A DNA stretch of 64,000 bases, taken from positions 1 to 64,000 of the forward strand of contig JARLGM010000010.1 of assembly GCA_031292755.1 (NCBI GenBank), read 5' to 3'. The translations under genes and the position numbers were made by a program. Shown piece after piece: positions 56,694-64,000 of the stretch (positions within the stretch are counted from its first letter, which is position 1; each line of letters starts with the position of its first letter). The DNA is from Candidatus Sulfopaludibacter sp. GTDB taxonomy: Bacteria > Acidobacteriota > Terriglobia > Bryobacterales > Bryobacteraceae. Under the pieces are notes generated by a model that had not been told where the DNA came from, searched no databases, and saw nothing but the letters and a program-made list of their open reading frames with translations.

Positions 56694-57899
56694 TCACTCG
56701 ACGGTGGGGAGCGCAATGTCTATGCCTACCGGGTCGTGGTCGGAAAGCGGCGGGCCCGTCCGGTCACGCAAATCATGCAACACGAACGGATTCTCAGCCC
56801 GCAGACCGCGTGTGGCGAACCAGTCGAGCTTCATGGGGCAGCGGCCATTGTGGTGACGCAGTGCCCACTGGATGAACGCGAAACACCATCCCGGCACCCA
56901 TTCACCCAGGTTGCGGAAGATGCGGGGATCGTTCACATCGATGTACATCGTGTACTCGCCGGGGAGGTTGGTTCGGCGGTGCTCGAACCCGCTGTTCTCC
57001 AGCATGGCAAAGAGGCGCCGCTCGAACCAGCGCTCCGGGTGGAGGTAATGATTGCGAATCGAGTTGTCCACGCCCATGAGAACCCTGAGGCAGTAGCCCA
57101 GGATCGACCACAAAGCGCGCGACGAATTGTGCGTGCTCGTGTTCCAATCGCCGCCAAGCGCCACCGGCAGGCCCGGGTTCAGCCGGGAAAGAATATGCTT
57201 CATCTGGCCGCAACGATGCTGCTGCGTCGAATTCGCGTCCAGGTGAACGCACACGGCTTCTACCGGACCTTGCGGAAAGTCGATCACGGCTGCGATCGCA
57301 GTCTGCTGTCCCAGCCGCTTCTCCCGATGCGCCATCTTGTCGATGCCGTTGATCAGCGGGATGAGCCGTACGTCCCGAATGGGATACCGGCTCAGCAGGG
57401 CATTCCCGTGTAGCCCGAATTCGTTGCTCCCAGCGGCGTCGCGCTCCGCGCCCGAGCCTTTGCCCAGGGCGATGTAGCATGGCGCGAATACCTGGACCAT
57501 CCCGAGTTCGCGCGCCATCGCATCAGCGACCATACGATTGCCCGAACGCGCCATGCCGCAATCCGCTTCCGTGATCAGCAGGACGTCGGCTTCCCTCAGG
57601 TAGTCCTGGGTTCGCAGGGCATCCAGTTGCCCCTCCAACAGGGCGCCCCGTTCAATGTTCCAGGCGACTATGCGGTACTGCGGGCGTGCCGGAGCAGGCG
57701 TCTCGCGGAAATCGGTCCAGTGCGGCGTCCCGAGCATTTGATCGACGACCGTCGCTAAGGACTGGTATAGCGGGTTGGCGCGCAACTCCGTAGTGGAGCG
57801 GCACGCCGACAGCCTGTCCGCCGCCGGAAGGATTTTCTCGCGCACGAGCGCATAGGTTTCGGCGGCACTTGCCTCGCGGGTTCTTCGTCCCGGTTGCAT
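56694..57899 (-). CDS. endonuclease/exonuclease/phosphatase (EEP) family protein
   Basis: Residues about 80-400 form an EEP domain: RIVAWNIERGALLEGQLDAL, DVLLITEADCGMARSGNRMV (catalytic Glu), GNALLSRYPIRDVRLIPL, AVCVHLDANSTQQHR, ALGGDWNTSTHNSSRA and PLSDHDPVGIDIAL (catalytic His). EEP proteins include nucleases, sphingomyelinases and inositol-phosphate phosphatases. In this lipid operon a lipid phosphodiester/phosphatase role is attractive but inferred. ATG 57899 lies 5 bases after the SDR remnant; the open frame reaching 58154 overlaps that gene and was not used. Confidence 0.85.
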   Translation of the reverse strand: MQPGRRTREASAAETYALVREKILPAADRLSACRSTTELRANPLYQSLATVVDQMLGTPHWTDFRETPAPARPQYRIVAWNIERGALLEGQLDALRTQDYLREADVLLITEADCGMARSGNRMVADAMARELGMVQVFAPCYIALGKGSGAERDAAGSNEFGLHGNALLSRYPIRDVRLIPLINGIDKMAHREKRLGQQTAIAAVIDFPQGPVEAVCVHLDANSTQQHRCGQMKHILSRLNPGLPVALGGDWNTSTHNSSRALWSILGYCLRVLMGVDNSIRNHYLHPERWFERRLFAMLENSGFEHRRTNLPGEYTMYIDVNDPRIFRNLGEWVPGWCFAFIQWALRHHNGRCPMKLDWFATRGLRAENPFVLHDLRDRTGPPLSDHDPVGIDIALPTVE

Positions 57900-57904
57900 G
57901 TCCG

Positions 57905-58369
57905 TCAGGCGGTTCGCTTCATCGCGCGCGCAGAGGGTAGCGCCAGGGCGAACCGCAGGGACCGGGGAAGCCACCGCTGTATCTCCGTCATCGCGTGGTA
58001 AAAGCGGCCAGGAATGACGTAGAGGCGCCCCCGTATCAGCCCCCGGAGCGAAGCCTCCATCACGTCCTCCGCTTGCAGCCACAGACGCGGCGGGATACGA
58101 CCGCGACTCGCACCCATGACATCGTGAAATTCGGACATGGTGAAGCCCGGGCACGCCGCGTGCGTGAGCCGCATAGTTGCCAGCACGTGGAGCCTATGCA
58201 TGGTGTCCTGCCCGTCTACCGGTGCTTCAAGCGAAAGCGTCTCCAGGCGTTCGCGGCGTCGCGCAACCAGAATGAGGCCGTAGCCCTCTTTAACCAAACC
58301 GCGCGCGAACGCCATCCCGGTGCCGCTGGACGCCCCGGTCACGAGGGCAAGTGGTTTCTCGGTTTTCAT
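57905..58369 (-). pseudogene. SDR with two internal in-frame deletions, 154 aa
   Basis: ATG 58369 starts MKTEKPLALVTGASSGTGMA, a good SDR cofactor motif, up to VARRRERLETLS. It jumps to EAPVDGQDTMHRLHVLATMR, which belongs after the NNAG region, and then from LTHAA to CPGFTMSEFHDVMG, which belongs after the catalytic Tyr-Lys. NNAG, the catalytic Ser and YxxxK are all missing, and length is 154 rather than about 260. The frame is kept through both joints and the C terminus (LRGLIRGRLYVIPGRFYHAM) is normal. Overlaps the alkyl-DHAP synthase stop by four bases, so it still passes ribosomes to EEP. Confidence 0.8.
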
Positions 58370-60078
58370 ATTGGCTTTCGTGTTGGCTTGTCCCCATCGT
58401 CCGGCAGTCCCCACTCGGTGAAACCGTATCCGGATTGAAACTTGCCGGAATTGAAGAGGTCGCTTGGATCCAGGCCGTGCTTCAGGGATTGAATCGCTTT
58501 CAATCCTGTGGGAGAGATTTCTTTTTCCAGCCACGGAAGGTGCTCGTAGCCCACGGCATGGTGATGAGAGAGGGTCGCTCCGTTCGCCAGGAATGCGTCC
58601 TCAGCCGCCTTCTTCACACGCAGATATTGCGCCAGGTCGTCTCCCGGGCTGGGGTCCAGCCCGAAGGTGAAATACAGGGAAGCGCCCGCGTGATAGGTAT
58701 GGCTGATATGGCAGCCTACCCAACCCGCACGGCAATGGGCCTTTATGGCCGCCTCGATGGACCTTGTTGCCGCCTGGTAAAGCGGCAGGATGTTACTCCA
58801 GACGGTCGCAGTCTCGCTCACATCCGTCAGCACTCCACGGTCCCAGAGAAAATCGCGCAGATGCGGGAAATCGAACTTGCCGGACTGAAACGCCCGGCCG
58901 GGCGCCGCGCCCAGTCCGAATCCGCCGAGTTGCCGGAAGATCCCGCCGGCCCGGCGGCGGTCCCGCTCGAAAGCCTCCGGACTGCCTTCGAAGGAGACCA
59001 GCATCAGACAGGCTTGATCCAGTTTCATGCGCCGGACGTGCTTCAGGTAGGACTTGACCAGGCGGCCGACCTGTCGCTGCGCCGCGCCCTGTGCGGTCTT
59101 GAATGCGAACGACAGCGCAGTTTTCTTCGGATCGTTCAATCGCGCCATGGCGGGCACGCATCCCTCGCGATGGCAGCGATGCAGTGCACGCAATCCGCTT
59201 TGAAAATCGGGGAACAGGTAGCCTAAGGTTTCCTTGCGCTCGGGCATGCGGTGCACATTCAGCACTACTTCCGTGATGATTCCCAATGCGCCTTCGCTGC
59301 CGATGCATAGCCGGTTGATGTCGATGCCGCTGGACGCCCTGGGAACGGCCAGCGTCTCAATGAGACCGGCCGGAGTCACCATTTTCAGCGACAGGACGAT
59401 GTCCTCGATCTTCCCGTAACGGTCGCTTTGCATGCCTGCCGATCGTGTGGCCACCCAGCCGCCCAAAGTGGAATAGCGGAACGAGTCGGGAAAGTGGCCC
59501 AACGTGAAGCCGGAGCGATTCAGTTGCGCCTCTACGTCCGGCCCGAGCACCCCGGCTTGGAACCGCGCGGTTTCGGATTCGCCGTCGAGTTTCAGCAAGC
59601 GGTTCATGCGGCGCATATCGACCGAAACGGTCATCCGATCCCGCGACCCGATCGGCTCCAGGCAGCCGGCGATATTGGTCCCCCCGCCGAACGGAATGAC
59701 GCCGACCTGGTGTCGGACAGCAGACGCCACCAGCGCACTCACTTCCTCGCTGGTTTCCGGATAGAGCACGCAGTCGGGCGCGTAGTCGACGGCGCCGTGG
59801 CGCATCCGCCAGAGGTCTCGAAAGCTTTTACCGAAGGCGTGAGTCAGGCGCTCGCTTTTATCCTCCCTGACCCGGCTGGAACCCAGGCGTTCGGTTACTT
59901 CGTTGAGGAATGCGCGGTTGATCTTCTTTTCCGGTACACGAACCGAATCGAAAGCCACCCGCGGAGAATGCGGACGGTCATCCGGCAGGTTCAGACTGGC
60001 GCGGATGTATGGCCACAGATCCGGCCGGTTGTCGATCTGGAACTCAGTTCCTTCGTCGCCCCAACCCCACCACTTCAT
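58366..60078 (-). CDS. alkyldihydroxyacetonephosphate synthase (FAD-linked oxidase)
   Basis: The enzyme exchanges the acyl chain of acyl-DHAP for a fatty alcohol, making the ether bond of ether lipids. ATG 60078 gives MKWWGWGDEGTEFQ, the usual AGPS start. FAD-binding motifs: VIPFGGGTNIAGCLEP (near 128), RYSTLGGWVATRSAGMQSDR, GSEGALGIITEV; C-terminal FAD_oxidase_C with YFTFGLDP, the active-site ATLSHHHAVGYEHLPWLEKE and GLDPSDLFNSGK. 570 residues, near family length. The 12 codons before ATG 60078 are a 15-bp tandem repeat shared with the end of plsC. Confidence 0.92.
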   Translation of the reverse strand: MKWWGWGDEGTEFQIDNRPDLWPYIRASLNLPDDRPHSPRVAFDSVRVPEKKINRAFLNEVTERLGSSRVREDKSERLTHAFGKSFRDLWRMRHGAVDYAPDCVLYPETSEEVSALVASAVRHQVGVIPFGGGTNIAGCLEPIGSRDRMTVSVDMRRMNRLLKLDGESETARFQAGVLGPDVEAQLNRSGFTLGHFPDSFRYSTLGGWVATRSAGMQSDRYGKIEDIVLSLKMVTPAGLIETLAVPRASSGIDINRLCIGSEGALGIITEVVLNVHRMPERKETLGYLFPDFQSGLRALHRCHREGCVPAMARLNDPKKTALSFAFKTAQGAAQRQVGRLVKSYLKHVRRMKLDQACLMLVSFEGSPEAFERDRRRAGGIFRQLGGFGLGAAPGRAFQSGKFDFPHLRDFLWDRGVLTDVSETATVWSNILPLYQAATRSIEAAIKAHCRAGWVGCHISHTYHAGASLYFTFGLDPSPGDDLAQYLRVKKAAEDAFLANGATLSHHHAVGYEHLPWLEKEISPTGLKAIQSLKHGLDPSDLFNSGKFQSGYGFTEWGLPDDGDKPTRKPI

Positions 60079-60107
60079 GCTTCGGATGTCATTGCTTCGG
60101 ATGTCAT
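60078..60107. repeat. 15-bp tandem duplication at plsC/AGPS junction
   Basis: TGCTTCGGATGTCAT occurs twice head to tail. On the minus strand this puts MTSEAMTSEA-like reading and two spare ATGs just before the AGPS start; the plsC stop (60104-60106) falls in the second copy. A recent small duplication that may have separated the plsC stop and AGPS start, which would originally have been closer. Confidence 0.75.
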
Positions 60108-60811
60108 CGGGCACTGGCCTGGTCCCCCCTCATGGCCTCGATCCGGCTGCGCGCCTGGGCCGCCATCCAGTCGTGGTTCCGGCCACCGCCGCCGCCGTTC
60201 GCGTGCGGGTAGATCGGAGCGCCGATTCGCACCACCACGCGCCTGTGCGCGGGAAACAGCCGGCCCTTCGGCATCGCCTCGCGAGTACCATGGATGTACG
60301 CCGGCACGATGGGAATTCCCAGTCTGTCGGATAAGATGCCGATCCCCGATTTGAACGGGCCGATTATGCCGTTTCTGGAGCGGGTGCCTTCCGGGAACAC
60401 GATCAGATTGCGGCCTTCGGGCTCGATAAAATGCCTGCACAGCGCGAGAGTGTGGTGGAACGACTCCGCGCCGTGAACCCGGCCGATCGGGATCAGATTT
60501 ACCAGCGAGGAAAAACACCGATAGACCAAAGGACTTCGGAAGAAGTAATCGCTCGCGGCCAATATCCCGAACCGGTCGAAGCCGTGGGATGATGCCGCCA
60601 TCAATACGATGCTGTCCATGTGGCTCGCATGGTTGCTGCACAGGATGAACGGCCCGTCCGGCAGATTGCCGCTGCCGCTCACCTCCAGCGGGCAGTAAAA
60701 CCGAAACACCAGCCGCGCAAAACCCTCGAATACTCTACGAGTGTACTTGGTGTAAAACGGCTTGCGATTGAGGCAATTCGGTATCGTGTCGACCACGCCG
60801 GCCCTCTTCAA
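60104..60811 (-). CDS. plsC: 1-acyl-glycerol-3-phosphate acyltransferase (PlsC family)
   Basis: The 235-residue acyltransferase has NHASHMD (HX4D motif, residues about 59-65), FPEGTRSRNGIIGPFKSGIG (near 138) and IPIVPAYIHGT, blocks I, III and IV of the family, with a hydrophobic N-terminal helix region RVFEGFARLVFRFYCPLEV. It would acylate a lyso-phospholipid or related alcohol at the membrane. ATG overlaps the PKS stop by four bases. A Gly-rich loop (NGGGGGRNHD) near the C terminus is unusual. Its link to the PKS suggests direct use of the polyketide chain or of an ether-lipid precursor. Confidence 0.92.
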   Translation of the reverse strand: MKRAGVVDTIPNCLNRKPFYTKYTRRVFEGFARLVFRFYCPLEVSGSGNLPDGPFILCSNHASHMDSIVLMAASSHGFDRFGILAASDYFFRSPLVYRCFSSLVNLIPIGRVHGAESFHHTLALCRHFIEPEGRNLIVFPEGTRSRNGIIGPFKSGIGILSDRLGIPIVPAYIHGTREAMPKGRLFPAHRRVVVRIGAPIYPHANGGGGGRNHDWMAAQARSRIEAMRGDQASAR

Positions 60812-63800
60812 GTCGCCAGTTGCCGCGCGATGTGTTCCGCGAGAGCCGTCACCGTCAGGTCGCCCGCGCTCATGGTGACCGGCAGTTTCATATGCAGCGT
60901 CTTTTCGAGTTCGGCCATCAGCTCCAGTGCCGTGAGGGAATCGAGGCCCAGATCGCCCAGCGTCCGGTCGCGTTCGATCCGATCGCGCGCGAGCCCCGAC
61001 ACTCTCGCAATGTGGTCCACAATCTGCGCCTCGACCGCAGCATTCGTCGCAGAGCCGCGTGGCTGCTCATCAGTCTTGAGTTGAGGCTGCCCCATCGAAG
61101 CTGCGATAATCACCTGTCCGGAGCGGCCGGCCGCGAGTTCATTCTCCAGCGCACCAAGCGCCCGTGCCGGATCGAGAAGCTGAATTCCGAGCAGTGCGAA
61201 ACGCCGGGCGTTTCCCGCCGCCATGCCATCGCCGGCCCACGGCCCCCAGTTCACAACCAGCGAAGGCATGTCCAGAGACTGTCGATACGCCCCCAGCGAA
61301 TCGAGGAACGCGTTCGCAGCAGAGTAACTGGCTTGCCCCGGCGAACCCACGACGGAGGCGACGGACGAGAACAACACGAAGAAATCCAAACTCAGATGCT
61401 GCGTAGCGCGATGAATGTTCCAGGCGCCCGCGACTTTGGGATCCATCACCCGGCCTAACTGACCGCCTGTCACATTCACCAACTTAGCGTCTTCCAGGAC
61501 TCCGGCCGCGTGAACGATGCCGCGCAAGGGACAGGCTTGCGGCGTTTCACAAACGAGGCGCTCGACTTGCGCGAAGTCGCTAACATCCGCGCGGCTGGCG
61601 ATCACGTCCGTTCCCCGGCCCCTCAGCGCGGCAATCCTCGATCGAGCGCCGGCGGTGGGCTCGCTACGCCCAACCAGCACAATGCGTCCTGCCCCCCGGT
61701 TCGCCATCCATTCGGCGACCTCCAACCCGAGCGCGCCGAATCCCCCGGTCACGAGGTACGTTCCGTCACGCCGGAAGGTCTGGTCTCTTGCCGAGTTCGG
61801 CTCCGCCGGGACAAGCACGATTTTGCCGATGTGCTTCGCCTGGGCCATCTGTCGAAACGCTTCGCGGGCCTGCTGGACGGGAAAAACACGCAGGGGCAGC
61901 GGCTTCAACTCCCCGGCTTCAAACCATGCGGCGATTTCGACCAGCAATTCATGGATTTCCTCCGGCCGCTCCCGAATCATGCGGTCGAGGTCAATCGCAA
62001 AAAACGAAATCGCGCGTTGGAAGGGACGCAGGTCCAGGTTGCGATTCCGATAGATGTCCGTCTTGCCGATCTCGAGGAACCGCCCGTGCGGAGCAAGCAG
62101 TTCCACGCTGCGGGTCATCGCTTCGCCGGACAGCGAATTGAGCACAACATCTACGCCTCGCCCGCCGGTGTGCTCGCGAATCCCGGCCGCGAAATCCAGT
62201 GAGCGCGAATCGAACACCGCGCTCACGCCGAGGCTCTCGAGAAACGCGCGCTTTTCAGCGCTTCCAGCCGTGACCAGAATCTCCGCTCCCGCCCGACGAG
62301 CCAGTTGGATCGCGGCGAGACCCACGCCTCCCGATGCGCAGTGAATCAGCACTCGTTCGCCGCGGCGAATTCGTGCAAGCCGGTATAAAGCGTATGCCGC
62401 CGTCAGAAATGCCATCGGGACTCCGGCCGCTTCCTCGAACCCGAGTTGTTTCGGTCTGCGGACGAGCAGTAGCTGGTTGGTTGTACTGTGCGCAGCGAAC
62501 GCGTGCGGAGCAATGCCCATCACTTCATCGCCTGACGAAAAAGCAGTCACGTCTTCGCCGGCCCGCTCCACCACTCCGGCGCATTCCGCCCCGAGCACAG
62601 AACTTGTTTCGCTAGCGCCCGGATAGATGCCGGTAGCCTTCAGGACATCGCTGAAGTTCATGCCGGCCGCATGGATTCGGACCTCCACCTGACCGCGTAC
62701 GGGCACCGGCCTGCTCTGCGGTTCGAGTGCCAGCGAATGCAGGCTGCCGGGCGAAGGGATGGTCAGACGATACGAATCACCCGGCGGGATAGCGATCCCG
62801 GCAGGCTCGCGCGAGGGAATTTCGGTTACGCGCGGGACGACGCGCGCGCCCTCTCGCCAGGCGACCTCGTGATCCCTCTGGCCGGCCTGCAACTCCTTTA
62901 CGAGATCGCCCCAACCCCCGGCTTCGGAGTTCAGGTCCACAAGCGTGGAGGGAATCGCCGGATGTTCCGATCGGAAAACGCGGCCGAGACCCCACAGGGG
63001 CGCTTGCGCAAGACATGGCGTAACCGACTGAGCTCCGCGCGTGACGAGCCAAAGCTCGGGTTTCGATTTGGCAGTCGCGATTGCGGCAAGGACGCCAAGC
63101 GCCTGTTCGGAGAGAGCGTGCGCCTCCTCCACCGCGCCGCATCGCGGCACGTAAAGCACGCCCGCAATGTCGCGGTCTTTCAGGCTGGCACGAACAGTGG
63201 TCAAATCAGCCGCAATCCATTCGCTATCCGCACCCGCCTGCCGGATCTGCTCGCGGACCCGCGCGCCCGAATCGGCCTCATCGGCAACGACGAGCCAGCG
63301 ACCGGCGAGCGCGCGAGTATGGCCGCACAACGGCTTGGATTCCCACCGCAGTTCGTAGACCATTGCCGCCGGGGGTGGCGCCGCGGATGGCTCCGCGCCA
63401 ATCTGACGCAGAGCAATGCCCGATATTTCGATGGCCAGCCGGCCCTGCGGGTCGAACACCCGCACGTCGCCGCGAATCGTTCCGGCACCGCTTTCCTGTA
63501 AGCAAGCGTGCGACCACCCTTGCGTGAGATAACCGCCAAGCCATCGAAACCGGTCGACGCGAAACGGCGCCCACGGGCCTCCGGCGCACGAAAGCGCCGC
63601 CGGGCCGAGCACCTGTAAAGCCGCATCGAGAAGCGTCGGATGGACCGAGAAATCGCCAGCCACTGTTTCGAGCGAGGAGTGGATCGCGATTCGTCCCAGC
63701 GCCTGCCGGTCGCCCGTCCAGACTTCGTGAATTCCGCGGAACAGTTCCCCATACTCGAGACCGCGCCTCTGGAATTCGTCGTAGACGTCATGGGCACTTA

Positions 63801-64000
63801 GTTCCGCGATGCATTTCTTTCGGGCTGAGTCCAGGTCGCAGGCCGGATCCTCCGTATTCTCGAGCGGCCGCGCCTGGCCTTTCGCATGAAGCGTCCAAAC
63901 CGCGCCGTTGCTCTCATTCGCCGGACGGCTGAAAATCCGGAACGAGCTCTGATGCCCGTCGAGCGCGGAAAGCAGGATTTGGACAGTCCGGCCTTGTCCC
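60808..64000 (-). CDS. reducing type I polyketide synthase, N-terminal part outside window
   Basis: The frame is open to the window edge, so KS, AT and the first part of DH are missing. Visible: DH end (64000 to about 63330; VHPTLLDAALQVLGP with the DH Asp), a linker/structural KR region, ER (about 62700-61800; VLGAECAGVVERAGEDV, NADPH loop LIHCASGGVGLAAIQLARRA, VLNSLSGEAMTRSVELL), KR (about 61780-61200; LVTGGFGALGLEVAEWMANR, FVLFSSVASVVGSPGQASYS with Ser/Tyr, VNWGPWAGDGMA) and one ACP (LGDLGLDSLTALELM, Ser near 60940). No thioesterase, so release needs another enzyme. The full DH-ER-KR set predicts a saturated alkyl chain. Heads the plsC-AGPS-SDR-EEP operon. Confidence 0.95.
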   Translation of the reverse strand, partial: GQGRTVQILLSALDGHQSSFRIFSRPANESNGAVWTLHAKGQARPLENTEDPACDLDSARKKCIAELSAHDVYDEFQRRGLEYGELFRGIHEVWTGDRQALGRIAIHSSLETVAGDFSVHPTLLDAALQVLGPAALSCAGGPWAPFRVDRFRWLGGYLTQGWSHACLQESGAGTIRGDVRVFDPQGRLAIEISGIALRQIGAEPSAAPPPAAMVYELRWESKPLCGHTRALAGRWLVVADEADSGARVREQIRQAGADSEWIAADLTTVRASLKDRDIAGVLYVPRCGAVEEAHALSEQALGVLAAIATAKSKPELWLVTRGAQSVTPCLAQAPLWGLGRVFRSEHPAIPSTLVDLNSEAGGWGDLVKELQAGQRDHEVAWREGARVVPRVTEIPSREPAGIAIPPGDSYRLTIPSPGSLHSLALEPQSRPVPVRGQVEVRIHAAGMNFSDVLKATGIYPGASETSSVLGAECAGVVERAGEDVTAFSSGDEVMGIAPHAFAAHSTTNQLLLVRRPKQLGFEEAAGVPMAFLTAAYALYRLARIRRGERVLIHCASGGVGLAAIQLARRAGAEILVTAGSAEKRAFLESLGVSAVFDSRSLDFAAGIREHTGGRGVDVVLNSLSGEAMTRSVELLAPHGRFLEIGKTDIYRNRNLDLRPFQRAISFFAIDLDRMIRERPEEIHELLVEIAAWFEAGELKPLPLRVFPVQQAREAFRQMAQAKHIGKIVLVPAEPNSARDQTFRRDGTYLVTGGFGALGLEVAEWMANRGAGRIVLVGRSEPTAGARSRIAALRGRGTDVIASRADVSDFAQVERLVCETPQACPLRGIVHAAGVLEDAKLVNVTGGQLGRVMDPKVAGAWNIHRATQHLSLDFFVLFSSVASVVGSPGQASYSAANAFLDSLGAYRQSLDMPSLVVNWGPWAGDGMAAGNARRFALLGIQLLDPARALGALENELAAGRSGQVIIAASMGQPQLKTDEQPRGSATNAAVEAQIVDHIARVSGLARDRIERDRTLGDLGLDSLTALELMAELEKTLHMKLPVTMSAGDLTVTALAEHIARQLAT

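Noticed and set aside
1-64000. rRNA, tRNA and CRISPR
   Set aside because: No rRNA-like stretch, no cloverleaf with GTTCGANTC arm or CCA end, and no regular repeat-spacer array was noticed by eye; a covariance-model search could still find small RNAs.

Overview
The window looks like a piece of chromosome from an acidobacterium close to Candidatus Solibacter / Bryobacterales. The evidence is high GC with strongly GC-biased third codon positions, two copies of the soil-bacterial TIGR03435 secreted family, a DUF2934 micro-protein, a PadR operon whose membrane protein resembles the N-terminal part of acidobacterial ADOP permeases, DUF5107-TPR and BNR/VPS10-like secreted proteins, and intergenic palindromes of a type I recall from Solibacter-like genomes. 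The taxonomic call is inference; no rRNA or tRNA gene was seen.

Layout. 1-12.3 kb is carbohydrate-oriented: a cut-off DUF6807 protein, a DUF5107-TPR protein, a sugar-porter MFS transporter, and on the minus strand a TreS-maltokinase fusion followed by TreY (trehalose/maltooligosaccharide metabolism). 12.4-18.8 kb is mixed: a DapA-family protein without its catalytic lysine, an alpha/beta hydrolase with Asp in place of the nucleophile Ser, a metallo-hydrolase, RsgA, a secreted protein with a rhizobial-porin-like N terminus, and a TIGR03435 protein. 18.9-21.9 kb is a tightly coupled PadR operon ending in an FG-GAP repeat protein. 22.7-30.6 kb is a complete-looking myo-inositol catabolic operon (lacI-type regulator, iolB, iolC, Cgl0159-type aldolase, iolD, iolE, iolG) with a clear promoter and a 14-bp palindromic operator. 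30.7-39.5 kb holds an unknown protein, a zinc-ribbon membrane protein, an alpha-L-fucosidase, a second TIGR03435 protein and a three-gene transporter / toroid-fold / glycosyltransferase run.

39.5-43.5 kb is a membrane-integrity module on the minus strand: XRE regulator, NfeD-like protein, flotillin, PspA/IM30 and a PH-like protein, with a strong promoter, an operator-like palindrome and several hairpins. 43.7-51.0 kb has an orphan Flp-type pilin, a DinB protein, a very large BNR-repeat secreted protein, a NIPSNAP protein and a GHL6-type hydrolase. 51.0-52.2 kb is a gene graveyard: a vapBC toxin-antitoxin pair whose toxin has an internal deletion and frameshift, plus fragments that look mobile-element associated.

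The most interesting region is 52.3-64.0 kb. A DevBCA-type exporter operon (devB, devC, and devA with an unusual C-terminal extension of about 210 residues) lies against a convergent operon of a reducing type I polyketide synthase (DH-ER-KR-ACP, truncated by the window edge), PlsC acyltransferase, alkyl-DHAP synthase (ether lipid formation), a hollowed-out SDR, an endonuclease/exonuclease/phosphatase-family protein and an RsbW-like kinase. A STAS antagonist sits on the other side of devBCA. In cyanobacteria DevBCA exports PKS-made heterocyst glycolipids. I propose, as inference, that this locus makes and exports a polyketide-derived ether lipid or glycolipid under partner-switch control.
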